Of a stretch of 64,000 nucleotides of DNA, positions 8,646 to 19,195 are shown piece after piece (positions within the stretch are counted from its first letter, which is position 1; every line of letters starts with the position of its first letter). Source of the DNA: Tateyamaria sp. Alg231-49 (GTDB lineage Bacteria > Pseudomonadota > Alphaproteobacteria > Rhodobacterales > Rhodobacteraceae); assembly GCF_900143535.1 (NCBI RefSeq), contig NZ_FRFA01000004.1, positions 124,001-188,000 of the forward strand, in the 5' to 3' direction. The translations under genes and the position numbers were made by a program. The notes below the pieces were generated by a model. The model was not told where the DNA came from, searched no databases, and saw nothing but the letters and a program-made list of their open reading frames with translations.

Positions 8646-9676
8646 TCCGAACCTATGTCGGGTTTCTTAGCGCAGCGGCCATCATGATTGGTGGGGCTAA
8701 CGCTGAGGTACGGTATTCCGTCATGGAATATGGTGACCTTGATGGATGGGATGCGGATGACCATGCACAGGCGCTAAGCGTTTTTCGCAGCACATGTCAG
8801 GACATGAATGATCCCGATTGGCGCTCGCTTTGTGCTGTGGCGAGCGACATTCCCGATGCCAAAAGCTTCTTCGAGCTCTTCTTTCGCCCAGTTCTGATCG
8901 AAGACGGGGCTCCCGGCTTGTTCACTGGGTATTTTGAGCCTGAATTGGACGGCTCAAAGCGTCGCAGTTCCCGCTACCGCTATCCTGTTTATGCTATGCC
9001 GCCAGAGGCGCGCGTATCGCGCCCTTGGTATCCGCGACGCGACATCGTGCAGGGTGGCGTAATGAACGGGCGCGGCTTGGAAATTGCCTGGGTCGACGAC
9101 CCTGTAGAGCTGTTTTTCCTTCAAATTCAAGGATCTGGACGAGTTAAGCTGCCGGGCGGACAAACGATACGCCTCGGGTATTCGGGCTCTAATGGACATG
9201 AATATCGCTCTATTGGGCAAGAACTGGTCAGGCGTGGAACGTTTTCACCTCATCAGGTTAGCGCAGATGTGATCAAGAATTGGGTGCGGCGCAATCCCGT
9301 TGCTGGTCAGAACCTTTTGCTGCACAGCCCGTCTTACGTGTTTTTCCGTGAAGTAAGCGAGGTGCCTTCCGATCTTGGGCCTCTTGGCGCGATGAATAGG
9401 TCCATCACCACGATGCGCACTGTTGCGGTCGATCCGGCCTTTGTTCCACTTGGCGCGCCGGTTTGGATTGAAAAAGATGGCAAAGGCCCATTGCGACGTT
9501 TGATGGTGGCGCAGGATACAGGATCCGCCATCAAGGGAGCGCAAAGGGCGGATGTTTTCTTTGGCACTGGCGATCGCGCTGGGCGTGAAGCGGGGCGGTT
9601 ACGAGACCCGGGGCGGCTTATGGTATTGATGCCAATCCAGCGTGCCTATGCCTTGCTGCCCGAAAGCGCGATATGA
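8618..9676 (+). CDS. mltA: MltA-type membrane-bound lytic transglycosylase
   Basis: About 352 residues from a TTG start inside the 3' end of the preceding gene. No upstream ATG is open, and this start gives a sensible export signal: RRLIRTY, then a hydrophobic run ending GGANA. The MltA domain spans GLFTGYFEPELDGS to YVFFREV, and the C-terminal 3D domain is marked by DPAFVPLG, QDTGSAIKG and ADVFFGTG with the catalytic Asp. It cleaves murein to 1,6-anhydro-MurNAc products. No lipobox Cys is seen, unlike E. coli MltA. Confidence 0.92.
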   Translation: MAAGFYRRLIRTYVGFLSAAAIMIGGANAEVRYSVMEYGDLDGWDADDHAQALSVFRSTCQDMNDPDWRSLCAVASDIPDAKSFFELFFRPVLIEDGAPGLFTGYFEPELDGSKRRSSRYRYPVYAMPPEARVSRPWYPRRDIVQGGVMNGRGLEIAWVDDPVELFFLQIQGSGRVKLPGGQTIRLGYSGSNGHEYRSIGQELVRRGTFSPHQVSADVIKNWVRRNPVAGQNLLLHSPSYVFFREVSEVPSDLGPLGAMNRSITTMRTVAVDPAFVPLGAPVWIEKDGKGPLRRLMVAQDTGSAIKGAQRADVFFGTGDRAGREAGRLRDPGRLMVLMPIQRAYALLPESAI

Positions 9677-10263
9677 AACGGCGCCGGCTGCGCCCGGACG
9701 AGGAAGAGTTGTGGCGCAAAGTTGTGTCGAACACGGAGCGATTGCATCCGGAAAAACCTCTGAAACCGCAGGACTTTGTCACAACACCACAGATGAAGCC
9801 GCGCAAGAAAGCAACGTTCGAAGCGATACCAAAATCGCTGACAATTAAGCCGCAAGCTCCCTCAACGTCTGCCTACCTTAGTCCGACAATCGCCGAACAG
9901 GTGGGTGGGCAACCTGTACAGATGGACAGGAAGGCTTTTGATCAGCTGAAACGGGGCAAGCTGCGCCCCGAAGGCAAGCTGGATTTGCACGGCATGACGT
10001 TGGAACGCGCACACCTTGCCCTGACGCGGTTCATTTTGAATGCGCAGTCCGGGGGTAAACGGCTGGTTCTGATCGTGACCGGTAAAGGCAAACAGCGTGA
10101 CGATGGAGGACCGATCCCCGTCCGCTTTGGGGTCCTCCGTCATCAGGTGCCGCAATGGTTGTCTATGCCACCTCTTGCCCCGGCAGTTTTGCAAGTCACG
10201 CAAGCCCATGTGCGTCATGGTGGCGGCGGGGCGTATTACGTCTATTTACGCAAATTGCGGTAA
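9673..10263 (+). CDS. Smr-domain protein
   Basis: 196 residues. A basic, disordered N-terminal half precedes an Smr domain starting LDLHGMTLERAHLAL near residue 101, with VTGKG and the closing HVRHGGGGAYYVYLRK. Smr domains are nucleases acting on nucleic acids (MutS2-like). The start overlaps mltA (ATGA), and the stop overlaps the convergent transporter by 18 bp. Confidence 0.88.
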   Translation: MKRRRLRPDEEELWRKVVSNTERLHPEKPLKPQDFVTTPQMKPRKKATFEAIPKSLTIKPQAPSTSAYLSPTIAEQVGGQPVQMDRKAFDQLKRGKLRPEGKLDLHGMTLERAHLALTRFILNAQSGGKRLVLIVTGKGKQRDDGGPIPVRFGVLRHQVPQWLSMPPLAPAVLQVTQAHVRHGGGGAYYVYLRKLR

Positions 10264-11490
10264 GGCAGTCTGATACCGCTTGATACCGATCCACATGCAA
10301 ACGCTGGCCAGCACAAAATAGAACGCGACCCCGATGAATTGCGTTGGCAAATCCACTTGTAAATCGATCAAAATTCCAGTGACTCCCGGCCCGATCGCCG
10401 AGCCAAGGACCATGACGGCTGTCGCCATCGCTTTGATCGAACCGATGTGCCGGGTGCCATAAAATTCGGCCCAAAATGCGTTGGGTAGGGTCGAATTTGC
10501 CCCAGTCGTCAATGCCAGAAATACAAAACCAATGGCTGCATGGCCCAATGATGTCGCGACAGAAAAAACCAAAAAGGCGATGACCATCGGCAGTTGGTAA
10601 AGTGTGATCAATCTGGCCGTCCCAAACCGATCAAGGGCCACTCCGGATATAACCATCGCCGCGATGGCGACCCCTGTGTAGAGCGGGAAGAGGGACACCA
10701 ATGACAGGTGAGTCCACCCTTTGAGCTCAGCGAAGTAGACCTGATGAAAGAAGAATGCAGTGTTGAATGCAGAAGGCCCAAGGATGGCAGGCACCATGAA
10801 CCAGAACAGCGGATGACGCAGTGCCGCGTTTCGGGACCAATGGGCTTCTCCCATGCCAAGGCTTTGGTTTTCATCAGCCATAGATTGCGGTGTGCGTTCT
10901 GTTTTTAGAAGTCGCAAAAGCAATGGTATGCCCAAGATCGCGACGCAGGCCGCCACCACCCAAAGTGACCGCCAGTGAAAGATGCCCAGAAGGGCCACGA
11001 AGATGAGAGGCAACAGGGCTTCCCCGGCGGCAAACCCAAGCGAGGCAATGGACAGTGCCCGCCCGCGGGTGGCCACAAACCACCGCGCCATCGATACGAT
11101 AGCGATATGACTGCACAACCCCTGCCCTGTCAGCCGAAGCGCAAAGATCACGACCGGCAAAAGTGCCACATATGGGTTCCACGCCATCGCAAGGCATGCC
11201 GCCGCCAATCCTGCCAGAACCAATGCGCCCAAGGTGCGCGCGCGCAGCACATCTGTAAGCCCTCCTGCCCAGATCATCACGGCGGCAGATGCGGTAGTTC
11301 CAAGAGAATAGATCGCGCCCCATCCCCCGTGGCTTAGGCCAAAATCCATGCGGATTTCAGCAGCAAAGAGCGAGATGAAATAGGTCTGCCCAAAGGATGA
11401 TAAGAGCGTAAGTACCGCCCCAGCCGACAGCCAGTTTCGATTTTCCTTTAGAAAAGTCAGTAGATTAAGGGACGCTGAATTTGTTTTCAT
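10246..11490 (-). CDS. Major facilitator superfamily transporter
   Basis: 414 residues with about 12 hydrophobic segments in two halves, the MFS pattern. GGLTDVLRARTLG matches the loop 2-3 motif A region. The substrate cannot be told from sequence. The start ATG at 11490 is 1 base after the stop of the upstream hydrolase gene (TGACATG), so translation is probably coupled; no clear SD is present. Confidence 0.82.
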   Translation of the reverse strand: MKTNSASLNLLTFLKENRNWLSAGAVLTLLSSFGQTYFISLFAAEIRMDFGLSHGGWGAIYSLGTTASAAVMIWAGGLTDVLRARTLGALVLAGLAAACLAMAWNPYVALLPVVIFALRLTGQGLCSHIAIVSMARWFVATRGRALSIASLGFAAGEALLPLIFVALLGIFHWRSLWVVAACVAILGIPLLLRLLKTERTPQSMADENQSLGMGEAHWSRNAALRHPLFWFMVPAILGPSAFNTAFFFHQVYFAELKGWTHLSLVSLFPLYTGVAIAAMVISGVALDRFGTARLITLYQLPMVIAFLVFSVATSLGHAAIGFVFLALTTGANSTLPNAFWAEFYGTRHIGSIKAMATAVMVLGSAIGPGVTGILIDLQVDLPTQFIGVAFYFVLASVCMWIGIKRYQTALPQFA

Positions 11491-11491
11491 G

Positions 11492-12532
11492 TCACTGGGC
11501 CGGGACCAAGACAACACCACCCGGGTCACCGTTCAGGAAACGGCGATCGATGTTAGATGATCGACGCAACAACTGGATCAATGCAGGAGAATTGCCAGCG
11601 ACGAAATGATTGCCCGATTTGGGATCTGAAAACTCTGTTACATCCACAATCGTGATTGGAAGATCGGCGACTTCCCCAACATTGGATATATTGCCAAGCT
11701 GGCTTTCCTGGCCACGCAACCGGGATGACACACGAAGAACGGCGTCTTTGCGGGAGACGAAAACAACAAATGGGTTGGGTATGTCCTGGATTTGATTGAA
11801 CTGGGCCCGAAAGACATCAACGTTCAGATCAGGTGAGATCAAAACCACGCCGCGGATATTTTTTCCGACCCAACCGGGCTGGGCAATCTCAAGCTGACGG
11901 AAAGTTTCCATCAAAAGAGAACCACCCATTGAGTGCGCAATGATAACCACGTCTGGTTGCCCTGCTGCTCGGACCGTTTTTAGAAGGTCGGCCAAACCGT
12001 CTCTCGCGAACAAAGAGCTGTCCTGATCATACCCGTAACCCAGCGGATTTGCGCGGCTTGGCCACGCATAGCTGACGTGGGCCCCCGGAATTTCCAAATC
12101 ATGACCCAGCTGCGCCATTCGAAACGCAGCATCGGAAAAATTGTTGTTGTACCCATGTACAAAAACAACGACTTCGCGCTGATCAACTTTGCGTTTTGAG
12201 ATTTCGGCTTCCAGACTAGAGGTAAAGCGGTTTTTGTCTTCGAACTCTTCAAGACCTGCGATGGCAAAGTCGCGGTCCAGCTTGGGAGAGTCTTGCCCAT
12301 ATGAAATAGTGCCCACCTCACGATTGGGTGGAATGGAAACTGTCGCCTTGAGCAGACGCAGAGAAGAAGATCGTTCGATCCCGAATTTGCCTGCGTCGTT
12401 GATTGCGCGTGTGGTGCCCATGTAGACAGGCAAGTTCAAACCAAAGTTAAGGGCGTCGGGCACGACCGGTGCAGTCGCGCGGTCATCACATGCACCGAGG
12501 GCAATAAGAAAAGTTAATATGACCCACCGCAT
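11492..12532 (-). CDS. Alpha/beta-hydrolase lipoprotein (DUF900-like)
   Basis: 346 residues. The N terminus MRWVILTFLIALGAC is a lipoprotein signal with lipobox LGAC, so the protein is probably membrane-anchored and faces the periplasm. The body is an alpha/beta hydrolase: VVVFVHGYNNNF oxyanion region, AHSMGGSL nucleophile elbow with Ser, and late SGNHFVAG supplying the His. It resembles the DUF900 family. CGGGAAC lies 7 bases before the ATG at 12532. Substrate unknown. Confidence 0.83.
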   Translation of the reverse strand: MRWVILTFLIALGACDDRATAPVVPDALNFGLNLPVYMGTTRAINDAGKFGIERSSSLRLLKATVSIPPNREVGTISYGQDSPKLDRDFAIAGLEEFEDKNRFTSSLEAEISKRKVDQREVVVFVHGYNNNFSDAAFRMAQLGHDLEIPGAHVSYAWPSRANPLGYGYDQDSSLFARDGLADLLKTVRAAGQPDVVIIAHSMGGSLLMETFRQLEIAQPGWVGKNIRGVVLISPDLNVDVFRAQFNQIQDIPNPFVVFVSRKDAVLRVSSRLRGQESQLGNISNVGEVADLPITIVDVTEFSDPKSGNHFVAGNSPALIQLLRRSSNIDRRFLNGDPGGVVLVPAQ

Positions 12533-12586
12533 ACGCTTGTTCCCGATACTGCCTGCACAAGCCTTAGTGCAGATCAATCTGTAGGA

Positions 12587-13894
12587 CTACAACACATAAC
12601 GGCTGAGGTCAGTCGACCGCGAAAGCTCGCCCAGATGTTTCTCTACAAAGGCGGAATTCACGACAATTTCGTCCCCGCCCCGATCCGGCGCGTTGAAAGA
12701 AAGCTCCTCAAACACGCGTTCCATGACGGTGTAGAGACGACGCGCGCCAATATTTTCAATGGCCTGATTGACCTCTGCGGCGATGCGCGCCAGTGCGCGG
12801 ATGCCTTCGGGCTCAAACGTGACAGTCACTTGTTCGGTGGCCATAAGAGCAGAGTACTGCAAGGTCAGTGCGTTGTCCGTTTCCTCAAGAATACGAACAA
12901 AGTCGTCTTCAGTAAGCGCCCGCAGCTCTACCCGAATGGGCAAGCGACCTTGTAATTCGGGAAGCAGATCGGACGGTTTGGCGATGTGGAACGCGCCGGA
13001 CGCAATGAACAGGATATGGTCAGTTTTGACGGGACCATGTTTCGTGCTGACGGTTGTCCCTTCGATCAGGGGCAGCAGGTCGCGCTGCACCCCTTCACGG
13101 CTTACATCTCCGCCACGCGCATCGGAACGCGCGCACACTTTGTCGATCTCGTCCAAAAAAACGATTCCGTTTTCCTGCACTGACTCAAGTGCGGTTTTTG
13201 TGACGGTTTCATCATCGAGCAGTTTGTCCGCCTCTTCCCCGATCAGCACGTCATAGCTGGAGGCGACAGTCAGCTTTTTGCGGGTCGTGCGACCGCCCAT
13301 CGCTTTGCCGAACAGATCGCCAAGGTTCATCATGCCCGCCCCAGCACCAGGCTGCCCGGGAATATCCATCACCGGAAATGGGTTTGAGGTGTCGGCGACA
13401 TCCAGTTCAATCACGGTATCGTCCAACTCGCCGCTGCGCAGTTTCTTGCGAAACATTTCCCGCGTGTTGTCCCGCGCATCAGTTCCAGCGATTGCAGTGA
13501 TTACGCGATCTTCTGCGGCATCCTTGGCTTTGGTTCTTACATCTTCCCGCATCAGATCACGGGTTTGCGCAATCGACGCATCGACAAGATCCCGAATGAT
13601 CTGCTCGACATCACGGCCGACATAACCAACCTCTGTGAATTTCGTAGCTTCAACCTTGAGAAAGGGCGCGCGCGCCAGTTTGGCGAGGCGGCGGCTAATC
13701 TCGGTCTTGCCCACGCCAGTGGGGCCGATCATCAATATGTTCTTGGGATAGACTTCATCGCGCAGATCATCGCCCAGTTGTTTGCGGCGCCACCGGTTGC
13801 GCAAGGCCACGGCCACAGCGCGTTTGGCGTCGGCTTGGCCGATGATGAACCGGTCAAGTTCTGAGACGATTTCGCGCGGGGTGAGGTCAGTCAT
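12587..13894 (-). CDS. hslU: HslU, ATPase subunit of the HslUV protease
   Basis: 435 residues. [20 protein letters not shown] at the start, Walker [10 protein letters not shown], the GYVGRDVE pore loop, an I domain around 110-240, Walker B VFLDEIDK, and the conserved C terminus LSRYVL that inserts into HslV. It unfolds substrates for degradation in the cytosol. The ATG lies inside the hslV 3' end (8-bp overlap), with AAGGAA 7 bases upstream. Confidence 0.97.
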   Translation of the reverse strand: MTDLTPREIVSELDRFIIGQADAKRAVAVALRNRWRRKQLGDDLRDEVYPKNILMIGPTGVGKTEISRRLAKLARAPFLKVEATKFTEVGYVGRDVEQIIRDLVDASIAQTRDLMREDVRTKAKDAAEDRVITAIAGTDARDNTREMFRKKLRSGELDDTVIELDVADTSNPFPVMDIPGQPGAGAGMMNLGDLFGKAMGGRTTRKKLTVASSYDVLIGEEADKLLDDETVTKTALESVQENGIVFLDEIDKVCARSDARGGDVSREGVQRDLLPLIEGTTVSTKHGPVKTDHILFIASGAFHIAKPSDLLPELQGRLPIRVELRALTEDDFVRILEETDNALTLQYSALMATEQVTVTFEPEGIRALARIAAEVNQAIENIGARRLYTVMERVFEELSFNAPDRGGDEIVVNSAFVEKHLGELSRSTDLSRYVL

Positions 13895-14456
13895 TCGTCG
13901 TTCCTTTGATCGTCTCAACGGTCAGGTTTCCGTTGGTGTAGACACAGATATCTGAGGCGATGGCCATCGCATCACGGGCGACGGTCTCGGCATTGCGATC
14001 GCTGTCCATCATGCCGCGGGCAGCGGCCAAGGCATAGTTCCCGCCAGACCCGATGGCCGCGACACTATGTTCGGGTTCCAACACGTCGCCCGCCCCGGTG
14101 ATCACGAACAAATCGGTTCCGTCCGTGACGATCAGCATGGCTTCCAGCTTTTGCAGGTATTTGTCGGTGCGCCAGTCTTTGGCCAGTTCCACGCTGGCGC
14201 GGGCCAGTTGGCCTGGCGTCGCCTCCAGCTTGGTTTCAAGCCGTTCGAGCAAAGTGAATGCATCGGCAGTCGATCCGGCAAACCCTGCCACAACGTCAAA
14301 GCCGCCGGGGGATAGGCGACGCACCTTGCGCGCGGTTCCTTTGATCACTGTCTGCCCAAGGGAAACTTGGCCGTCGCCTGCGATCACAACCTCACCGCCT
14401 TTTTTCACGCCGATGATCGTGGTGCCGTGCCAGCCGGGGAAATTCTCTTTGGTCAT
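13887..14456 (-). CDS. hslV: HslV, peptidase subunit of the HslUV protease
   Basis: 189 residues. A short propeptide [11 protein letters not shown] precedes the catalytic Thr in [34 protein letters not shown] is conserved. It forms a proteasome-like dodecamer capped by HslU. GGAAGG lies 9 bases upstream. It is divergent from the neighbouring kinase-like gene; the 67-bp gap must carry both promoters. Confidence 0.97.
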   Translation of the reverse strand: MTKENFPGWHGTTIIGVKKGGEVVIAGDGQVSLGQTVIKGTARKVRRLSPGGFDVVAGFAGSTADAFTLLERLETKLEATPGQLARASVELAKDWRTDKYLQKLEAMLIVTDGTDLFVITGAGDVLEPEHSVAAIGSGGNYALAAARGMMDSDRNAETVARDAMAIASDICVYTNGNLTVETIKGTTND

Positions 14457-14523
14457 AAGTTTGCCTTCCAGTTACGATACCATATGAAACCGCCATCCCT
14501 CTTTCGCAAGGCCAAAGCCTGAA

Positions 14524-15498
14524 GTGACCTCTGTGCTCAACCGCGATTATCTGCGCCAATCAGCGCGCGAGACATTTCTCCCTTTGGCAAGTGAAGCTGG
14601 CATTGATCCGACGGGCTATTCAGTGGGTGCTGAATGGATCAAGGATGATGCCAACCGTTTACATATTGTTCAAAGGTATGATGGGCCAGATGGCGCAGCT
14701 GTTGTGCTCAAACATGCGTTGCGCCCAGTCGATCAAGCCGGGTTTGGCGCAATACTGGACGCACATCGAAACGCGCATACCGCTTTGTCTGGGCACGAGG
14801 CAGCGGGCGTTCCAGAGATTTTGGCGCAGGATGTGGACCGCCAGAGTTATCTCATGTCGTTTTTTTCTGGCGAGACGTTCCTGAACCTATGTCGCCGAAA
14901 CGAAAATCATGAACCGTTCTTGCATGCCGCTGGTGTTTGGCTTGGCGCGTTTCATGCGGCCACGTTTGAGCAAGAGCGTCCGTTTCAACCCAAGTTCATG
15001 CTAGATCATATGCACCGCCTGTCGGATCAAATGGAACGGGGCGAGCGCAAAATACTTGGTCAGAAACGCTTTGTTTCATTGGCGCGAGACATGGGCTCTT
15101 ATGCGCAGGATGCGACAGGGCATTTGGGCAAGGTTTCTTCGAAACATGGCGATTTGAACGCGCACAATATCCTGATCGATGGAACGCGTGCCGTTGCACT
15201 TGATTTTCTGGCGCCATCGACGGCGCCTGTTGGCTACGATATCGCGCGCTTCTTGCTCAGTTACGTGCAAATGGTTGGGGATCTGGACAGCCTGCCAAAA
15301 GGTCACGTGCTGCCGCCGGATGCGATGCAGGCTTTTTTTGAAGGCTATGGGAATGTCTCGTCAAACGACCCGGTGGTGCACTTTCTTATGAGGATACAAA
15401 TCCTGACCGATTGGAACCGCATGTCGGATAAGAAAACGCTTGCCAGTGTCATGCGGTTTGAACGCATAAAAAAAATCGCGCGCCGGGCTTTTGCCTGA
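14524..15498 (+). CDS. Aminoglycoside-phosphotransferase-like kinase of unknown substrate
   Basis: 324 residues from a GTG start; no upstream ATG is in frame. The kinase-like fold is shown by KHGDLNAHNIL (Brenner motif with catalytic Asp and Asn) and ALDFLAPS (metal-binding Asp), plus YLMSFFSGETFL near the hinge. The family includes APH, choline and fructosamine kinases; nothing here fixes the substrate and resistance should not be assumed. The last codons contain the trxA terminator hairpin. Confidence 0.72.
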   Translation: MTSVLNRDYLRQSARETFLPLASEAGIDPTGYSVGAEWIKDDANRLHIVQRYDGPDGAAVVLKHALRPVDQAGFGAILDAHRNAHTALSGHEAAGVPEILAQDVDRQSYLMSFFSGETFLNLCRRNENHEPFLHAAGVWLGAFHAATFEQERPFQPKFMLDHMHRLSDQMERGERKILGQKRFVSLARDMGSYAQDATGHLGKVSSKHGDLNAHNILIDGTRAVALDFLAPSTAPVGYDIARFLLSYVQMVGDLDSLPKGHVLPPDAMQAFFEGYGNVSSNDPVVHFLMRIQILTDWNRMSDKKTLASVMRFERIKKIARRAFA

Positions 15499-15506
15499 CG
15501 CGCGAT
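15468..15506 (-). terminator. trxA intrinsic terminator, inside the convergent gene's 3' end
   Basis: ATCGCGCG pairs with CGCGCGAT (15475-15482 with 15499-15506), with an inner GGC-AAAA-GCC stem-loop. On the minus strand it is followed by an uninterrupted T-run (15468-15474). It begins 21 bp past the trxA stop and lies mostly within coding sequence of the kinase-like gene. Confidence 0.85.
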
Positions 15507-15527
15507 CCTAACAAATTCTACAGGGGC

Positions 15528-15848
15528 TTAGATCGACTCTTCGATCCAGCTTTGCAGTGCTGCTTTTGGCTTGGCACCTGCCATGTTGGAAACAACCTCA
15601 CCGTTTTTGAAGATGAACAGTGCAGGGATACCGCGCACACCCATCTGAGCAGGCGAGTTGGGGTTCGAATCCACGTCTACTTTGACGATCTTCACTTTGC
15701 CTTCCATCTCGCTCGACAACTCTTCGAGTGCGGGGCCGATCTGTTTACAAGGGCCACACCATTCTGCCCAGAAATCCACCACAACGGGGACGTCGGAATT
15801 TCGGACTTCGGCGTCAAATGTCGAATCTGTTACGGCCACAGTTGCCAT
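15528..15848 (-). CDS. trxA: Thioredoxin
   Basis: 106 residues with the active site WCGPC in [16 protein letters not shown] near residue 30, and the cis-Pro in [11 protein letters not shown]. It is the general cytosolic disulfide reductant. GGAGAG lies 6 bases upstream of the ATG. It is the last gene of the long leftward addB-addA run, with a strong terminator just beyond. Confidence 0.97.
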   Translation of the reverse strand: MATVAVTDSTFDAEVRNSDVPVVVDFWAEWCGPCKQIGPALEELSSEMEGKVKIVKVDVDSNPNSPAQMGVRGIPALFIFKNGEVVSNMAGAKPKAALQSWIEESI

Positions 15849-15886
15849 TCTATCTCTCCTGGATGCACCACGCGTGAGACGGCAAC

Positions 15887-18800
15887 CTATGTACCCGGTC
15901 CGTCATCGTCAAGATATGGCGTACGATGAAGGGCCGTCATCACCATATCGTGCTGGAGGGGCATCAATTCTCCACTCCGCGTCCACAAAATGCTCAGTCG
16001 CTGACTGTGTGCAGGATAGATTTGCGCAATGGCATGTGCATAGGCGCCCATCTGACGCAACACGCCCTCGGGGCAGTCCTGTGATGTGCTTGGAACGACG
16101 CGATTGGTTTTGAAATCGATGATATGCACCTCATCCGGGGTGATAATCAGGCGGTCGATGGTGCCATGCAGCGTTTGCCTGCCCAAACGGGCGGTCATTG
16201 ATACCTCTGCCAAAGTGGTAGGGTCGAAAACCGCTGCCAACTTGGGGTCGCTCAATACTGCTTGGGCCTCGTCTATGCCTTCCTGCTGTAAGTCAGTTGA
16301 TAATTCTGGTGGTGGAGCGACGTAGGGGTTTCCCCGCGTCTCCAGCAGGTGGTGGACCCACGTGCCATAAGCCATCGCCGTTTCCTCATCCAATCCATCG
16401 CCGGGCAATGCTTTGGCTCCGCCCATGTCTGATGGTGAAATGGCTTGCGGTGCAGGCGTCGCCTCGGGGGCGGCGGTAGAAAAGTAGTCTGATAGTTGGG
16501 GTGCTGCTGCGTCTTTCGGCGGATCAGACGCAGGTGCTGTCATGTCCCACGCCCCATGTTCCATCCGCAAACCATCGCCCGCTGGTGTCTGCAGGTGGAA
16601 TGCACCGGATGTGTGCATTGCTGCCTCAACCCGCTGATGCCAATCCTCTCCGTTCTTGTCCAATTCGCCAGACGCTGCAACGATCAGCCACTTTTCTGCC
16701 CGTGTCAGAGCCACATAAAGCAGACGCAACGATTCCTCGCGCTGGGCCACTTTCATCTGGTCAATGCGGTTCACCATCGGTTCCGGCTGCAAAGGAGAGG
16801 GCATTTTCCAGACCGGGACACCGTCCATTTTGATGATCTCATCTCGGATCTGGATGTCACGCTTGCCGCATTCAGGCAGGATCACGATGGGCGCTTCCAG
16901 CCCTTTAGATCCATGCACTGTCATCACCCTGATCTGGTTCGATGCGCTGTCGACTTGGCGTTTTACCTCAAGGTCATCGGTCTCCATCCACGCCAAGAAA
17001 CCTGTGAGGCTGGGCACAGACGCGCGCTCATAGGCCAGCGCCTGAGACAAAAGCGCGTTAATCCCATCTTCGGCTTCTGCCCCAAGCCGGGCAAGCAGAC
17101 GCTTGCGCCCGCCATGGCGCGTCAAAATCCGCTCGATCAGGTCATACGGGCGGAGGAAATCAATATTGTCGCGCAGGTCATAAAGGATCTGAACTGTCTC
17201 TGGATACTCGGTTTCCTTGAGGCGCAATGTCGCCCACAGGAAATCTGTCTCGCGATGATGGGCTAGGGTGAACAAATCCTGTTCTGACCAACCAAACAAG
17301 GGCGAGCGGAGCGCTGTAGCCAGGGAAAGACTGTCGTCTGGCGTTGCCAGAAAGGCGAGCAACGCACCAAGGTCGCGCACTGCAATCTCGGCGCCGACTT
17401 TCAGACGATCAGCCCCGGCGATTGGCAACTCCATCTCTTTACAGGCGCGAATGATGTCCGGGAAAATACCGCCGCGTCGCTGCACGAGGATCAGAAAATC
17501 GCGCGGCTGAACTGGGCGAGAGCCGGCTTTGTCCGGGATCAGAACCCGGTCGTCGATCATCTGCTTGATCTGGGTGGCGACTTGTTTGGCCAGAACACGA
17601 AACTGATGCTCTGGGCTGCGCCGATCCAGCGGGTCGAACCATTCCTGCTCGTCCTCTTTCTCTGGTTTAGGAACAAGTGGCCATAGATCCACGCGTCCAG
17701 GCAAATCTGTATTAAACGCCAGATGCTGCCCGCCATCAAAACCGGCGTGCCCGGCCTCTTTGAATACCTCATCGACCAGACGCAGAATGGCAGGCGAAGA
17801 CCGGAACGAATAGTCGAGCGTTTCGTCGCGCAGGCTTTGACCTGCCTCGCTTAGTTTCGTGCCGAATTCCCGTTGCATCCGGTCAAATTCGCGCGGGTCA
17901 GCTCCTTGAAAGGAATAAATCGACTGCTTCTTGTCTCCGACCACGAAAATTGTGCGGGTCACATCTGCGCGCGCGCCTTCACCGCTGGAAAACTCCTCGG
18001 CCAATCGACGGATCACGTCCCACTGCGTTGGGCTGGTGTCTTGCGCTTCGTCCACAAGGATATGGTCAATACCCCCGTCCAACCGATAGAGCACCCATGC
18101 TGCCACGCGATCATCACTGAGCAACTGACGCGCTTTCTGGATCAGGTCATCAAAGTCTAACCATCCGCGTCGTTGTTTGGCGCGAATGTAAGCCTGAGTG
18201 AACCTTTGAGCGAACTGGTGCAGGACAACGGTGCGTTCAGAGGCATCAAGCGACAGCAACTTTTGACGCGCCAGAAACACGCGATCCATCAATGCCTCAA
18301 TCTGTGGCATTAGGTGCGCGGCATCATCTTTGGTTTTTTTTGTGGGGAATCTGGCCTTGAGTGTCCCGGCCTGAGTCAGAAATGCGGCCATCAAGGCTGG
18401 CAGCGGATCCTTTGCATCGATCAGCCTGAGTTTATCCGCAACGCCACTGTCTTGTTTCCCATTTTCGGCAAGGATCAAAGTAAATGCGCGGATGACGTCA
18501 AGATCGCCAGCTTCCACGGTTTCTGCTTCAATGCTCTGACGGGACAGCCCTGCTGGTTGGTCAAACAACCCAAGTGCGGCATCTAAATTCAGGTCTGTGA
18601 AGGCGCCCGCCATGCCGACCATACTTTTGGTCAGCTTCACGAATTCTTCGCCAGTGTATTGGCGCGCCAACGCCGACAAAAGGGCGGCGTCAGGTCCATC
18701 CGCCATCTGATCCACCAATTCCGCCCGCAACAGATCAGAGGCACGATCTTCGATCTCGGTGAACTGCGGGCTTACCCCAGCTTCAAGCGGAAAACGCCGT

Positions 18801-19195
18801 AATAGAGACGCACAAAACGAGTGGATGGTTTGTATTTTCAACCCACCCGGAGTCTCAATAGCGCGGGCAAATAATGTACGGGCACGCAAAAGATCGTCAG
18901 AAGATGGGGTGCGATCAAGGCCAAGTTGAGCCAAAGCATCACGCAAATCATCGTCATCCAGCATGGCCCATTCGCCTAGGCGCTGAAACAGTCGGTTCTG
19001 CATCTCTGACGCGGCAGCTTTGGTATATGTCAGGCACAAGATATGTTGTGGTTCGACCTCTTCCAAAAGCAGGCGCGCTACGCGGTCAGTCAAAACACGC
19101 GTTTTCCCAGATCCCGCGTTCGCCGATAGCCATGTTGAGGCCATCGGCTCTGCGGCGCTGTGCTGGCGGCGCGTTGCTTCGTTGAACCCAGTCAC
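15887..19195 (-). CDS. addA: AddA, helicase-nuclease subunit for double-strand break repair
   Basis: 1102 residues from a GTG start that overlaps the addB stop (GTGA). UvrD-type helicase: Walker [13 protein letters not shown] near residue 27, [15 protein letters not shown] motif Ia, VDEAQDTSP motif [18 protein letters not shown] motif III, and [18 protein letters not shown] motif V. A C-terminal RecB-type nuclease is marked by [10 protein letters not shown] and IIDFKTNR. AddAB replaces RecBCD in alphaproteobacteria. Confidence 0.96.
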   Translation of the reverse strand: MTGFNEATRRQHSAAEPMASTWLSANAGSGKTRVLTDRVARLLLEEVEPQHILCLTYTKAAASEMQNRLFQRLGEWAMLDDDDLRDALAQLGLDRTPSSDDLLRARTLFARAIETPGGLKIQTIHSFCASLLRRFPLEAGVSPQFTEIEDRASDLLRAELVDQMADGPDAALLSALARQYTGEEFVKLTKSMVGMAGAFTDLNLDAALGLFDQPAGLSRQSIEAETVEAGDLDVIRAFTLILAENGKQDSGVADKLRLIDAKDPLPALMAAFLTQAGTLKARFPTKKTKDDAAHLMPQIEALMDRVFLARQKLLSLDASERTVVLHQFAQRFTQAYIRAKQRRGWLDFDDLIQKARQLLSDDRVAAWVLYRLDGGIDHILVDEAQDTSPTQWDVIRRLAEEFSSGEGARADVTRTIFVVGDKKQSIYSFQGADPREFDRMQREFGTKLSEAGQSLRDETLDYSFRSSPAILRLVDEVFKEAGHAGFDGGQHLAFNTDLPGRVDLWPLVPKPEKEDEQEWFDPLDRRSPEHQFRVLAKQVATQIKQMIDDRVLIPDKAGSRPVQPRDFLILVQRRGGIFPDIIRACKEMELPIAGADRLKVGAEIAVRDLGALLAFLATPDDSLSLATALRSPLFGWSEQDLFTLAHHRETDFLWATLRLKETEYPETVQILYDLRDNIDFLRPYDLIERILTRHGGRKRLLARLGAEAEDGINALLSQALAYERASVPSLTGFLAWMETDDLEVKRQVDSASNQIRVMTVHGSKGLEAPIVILPECGKRDIQIRDEIIKMDGVPVWKMPSPLQPEPMVNRIDQMKVAQREESLRLLYVALTRAEKWLIVAASGELDKNGEDWHQRVEAAMHTSGAFHLQTPAGDGLRMEHGAWDMTAPASDPPKDAAAPQLSDYFSTAAPEATPAPQAISPSDMGGAKALPGDGLDEETAMAYGTWVHHLLETRGNPYVAPPPELSTDLQQEGIDEAQAVLSDPKLAAVFDPTTLAEVSMTARLGRQTLHGTIDRLIITPDEVHIIDFKTNRVVPSTSQDCPEGVLRQMGAYAHAIAQIYPAHSQRLSILWTRSGELMPLQHDMVMTALHRTPYLDDDGPGT

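Noticed and set aside
14484-14522. 12-codon ORF before the kinase-like gene
   Set aside because: No SD, no overlap with the GTG start, and no composition hint of a leader peptide.
14524-15498. Aminoglycoside resistance gene
   Set aside because: Only the general kinase fold is shared; the chromosomal housekeeping context gives no support for resistance.
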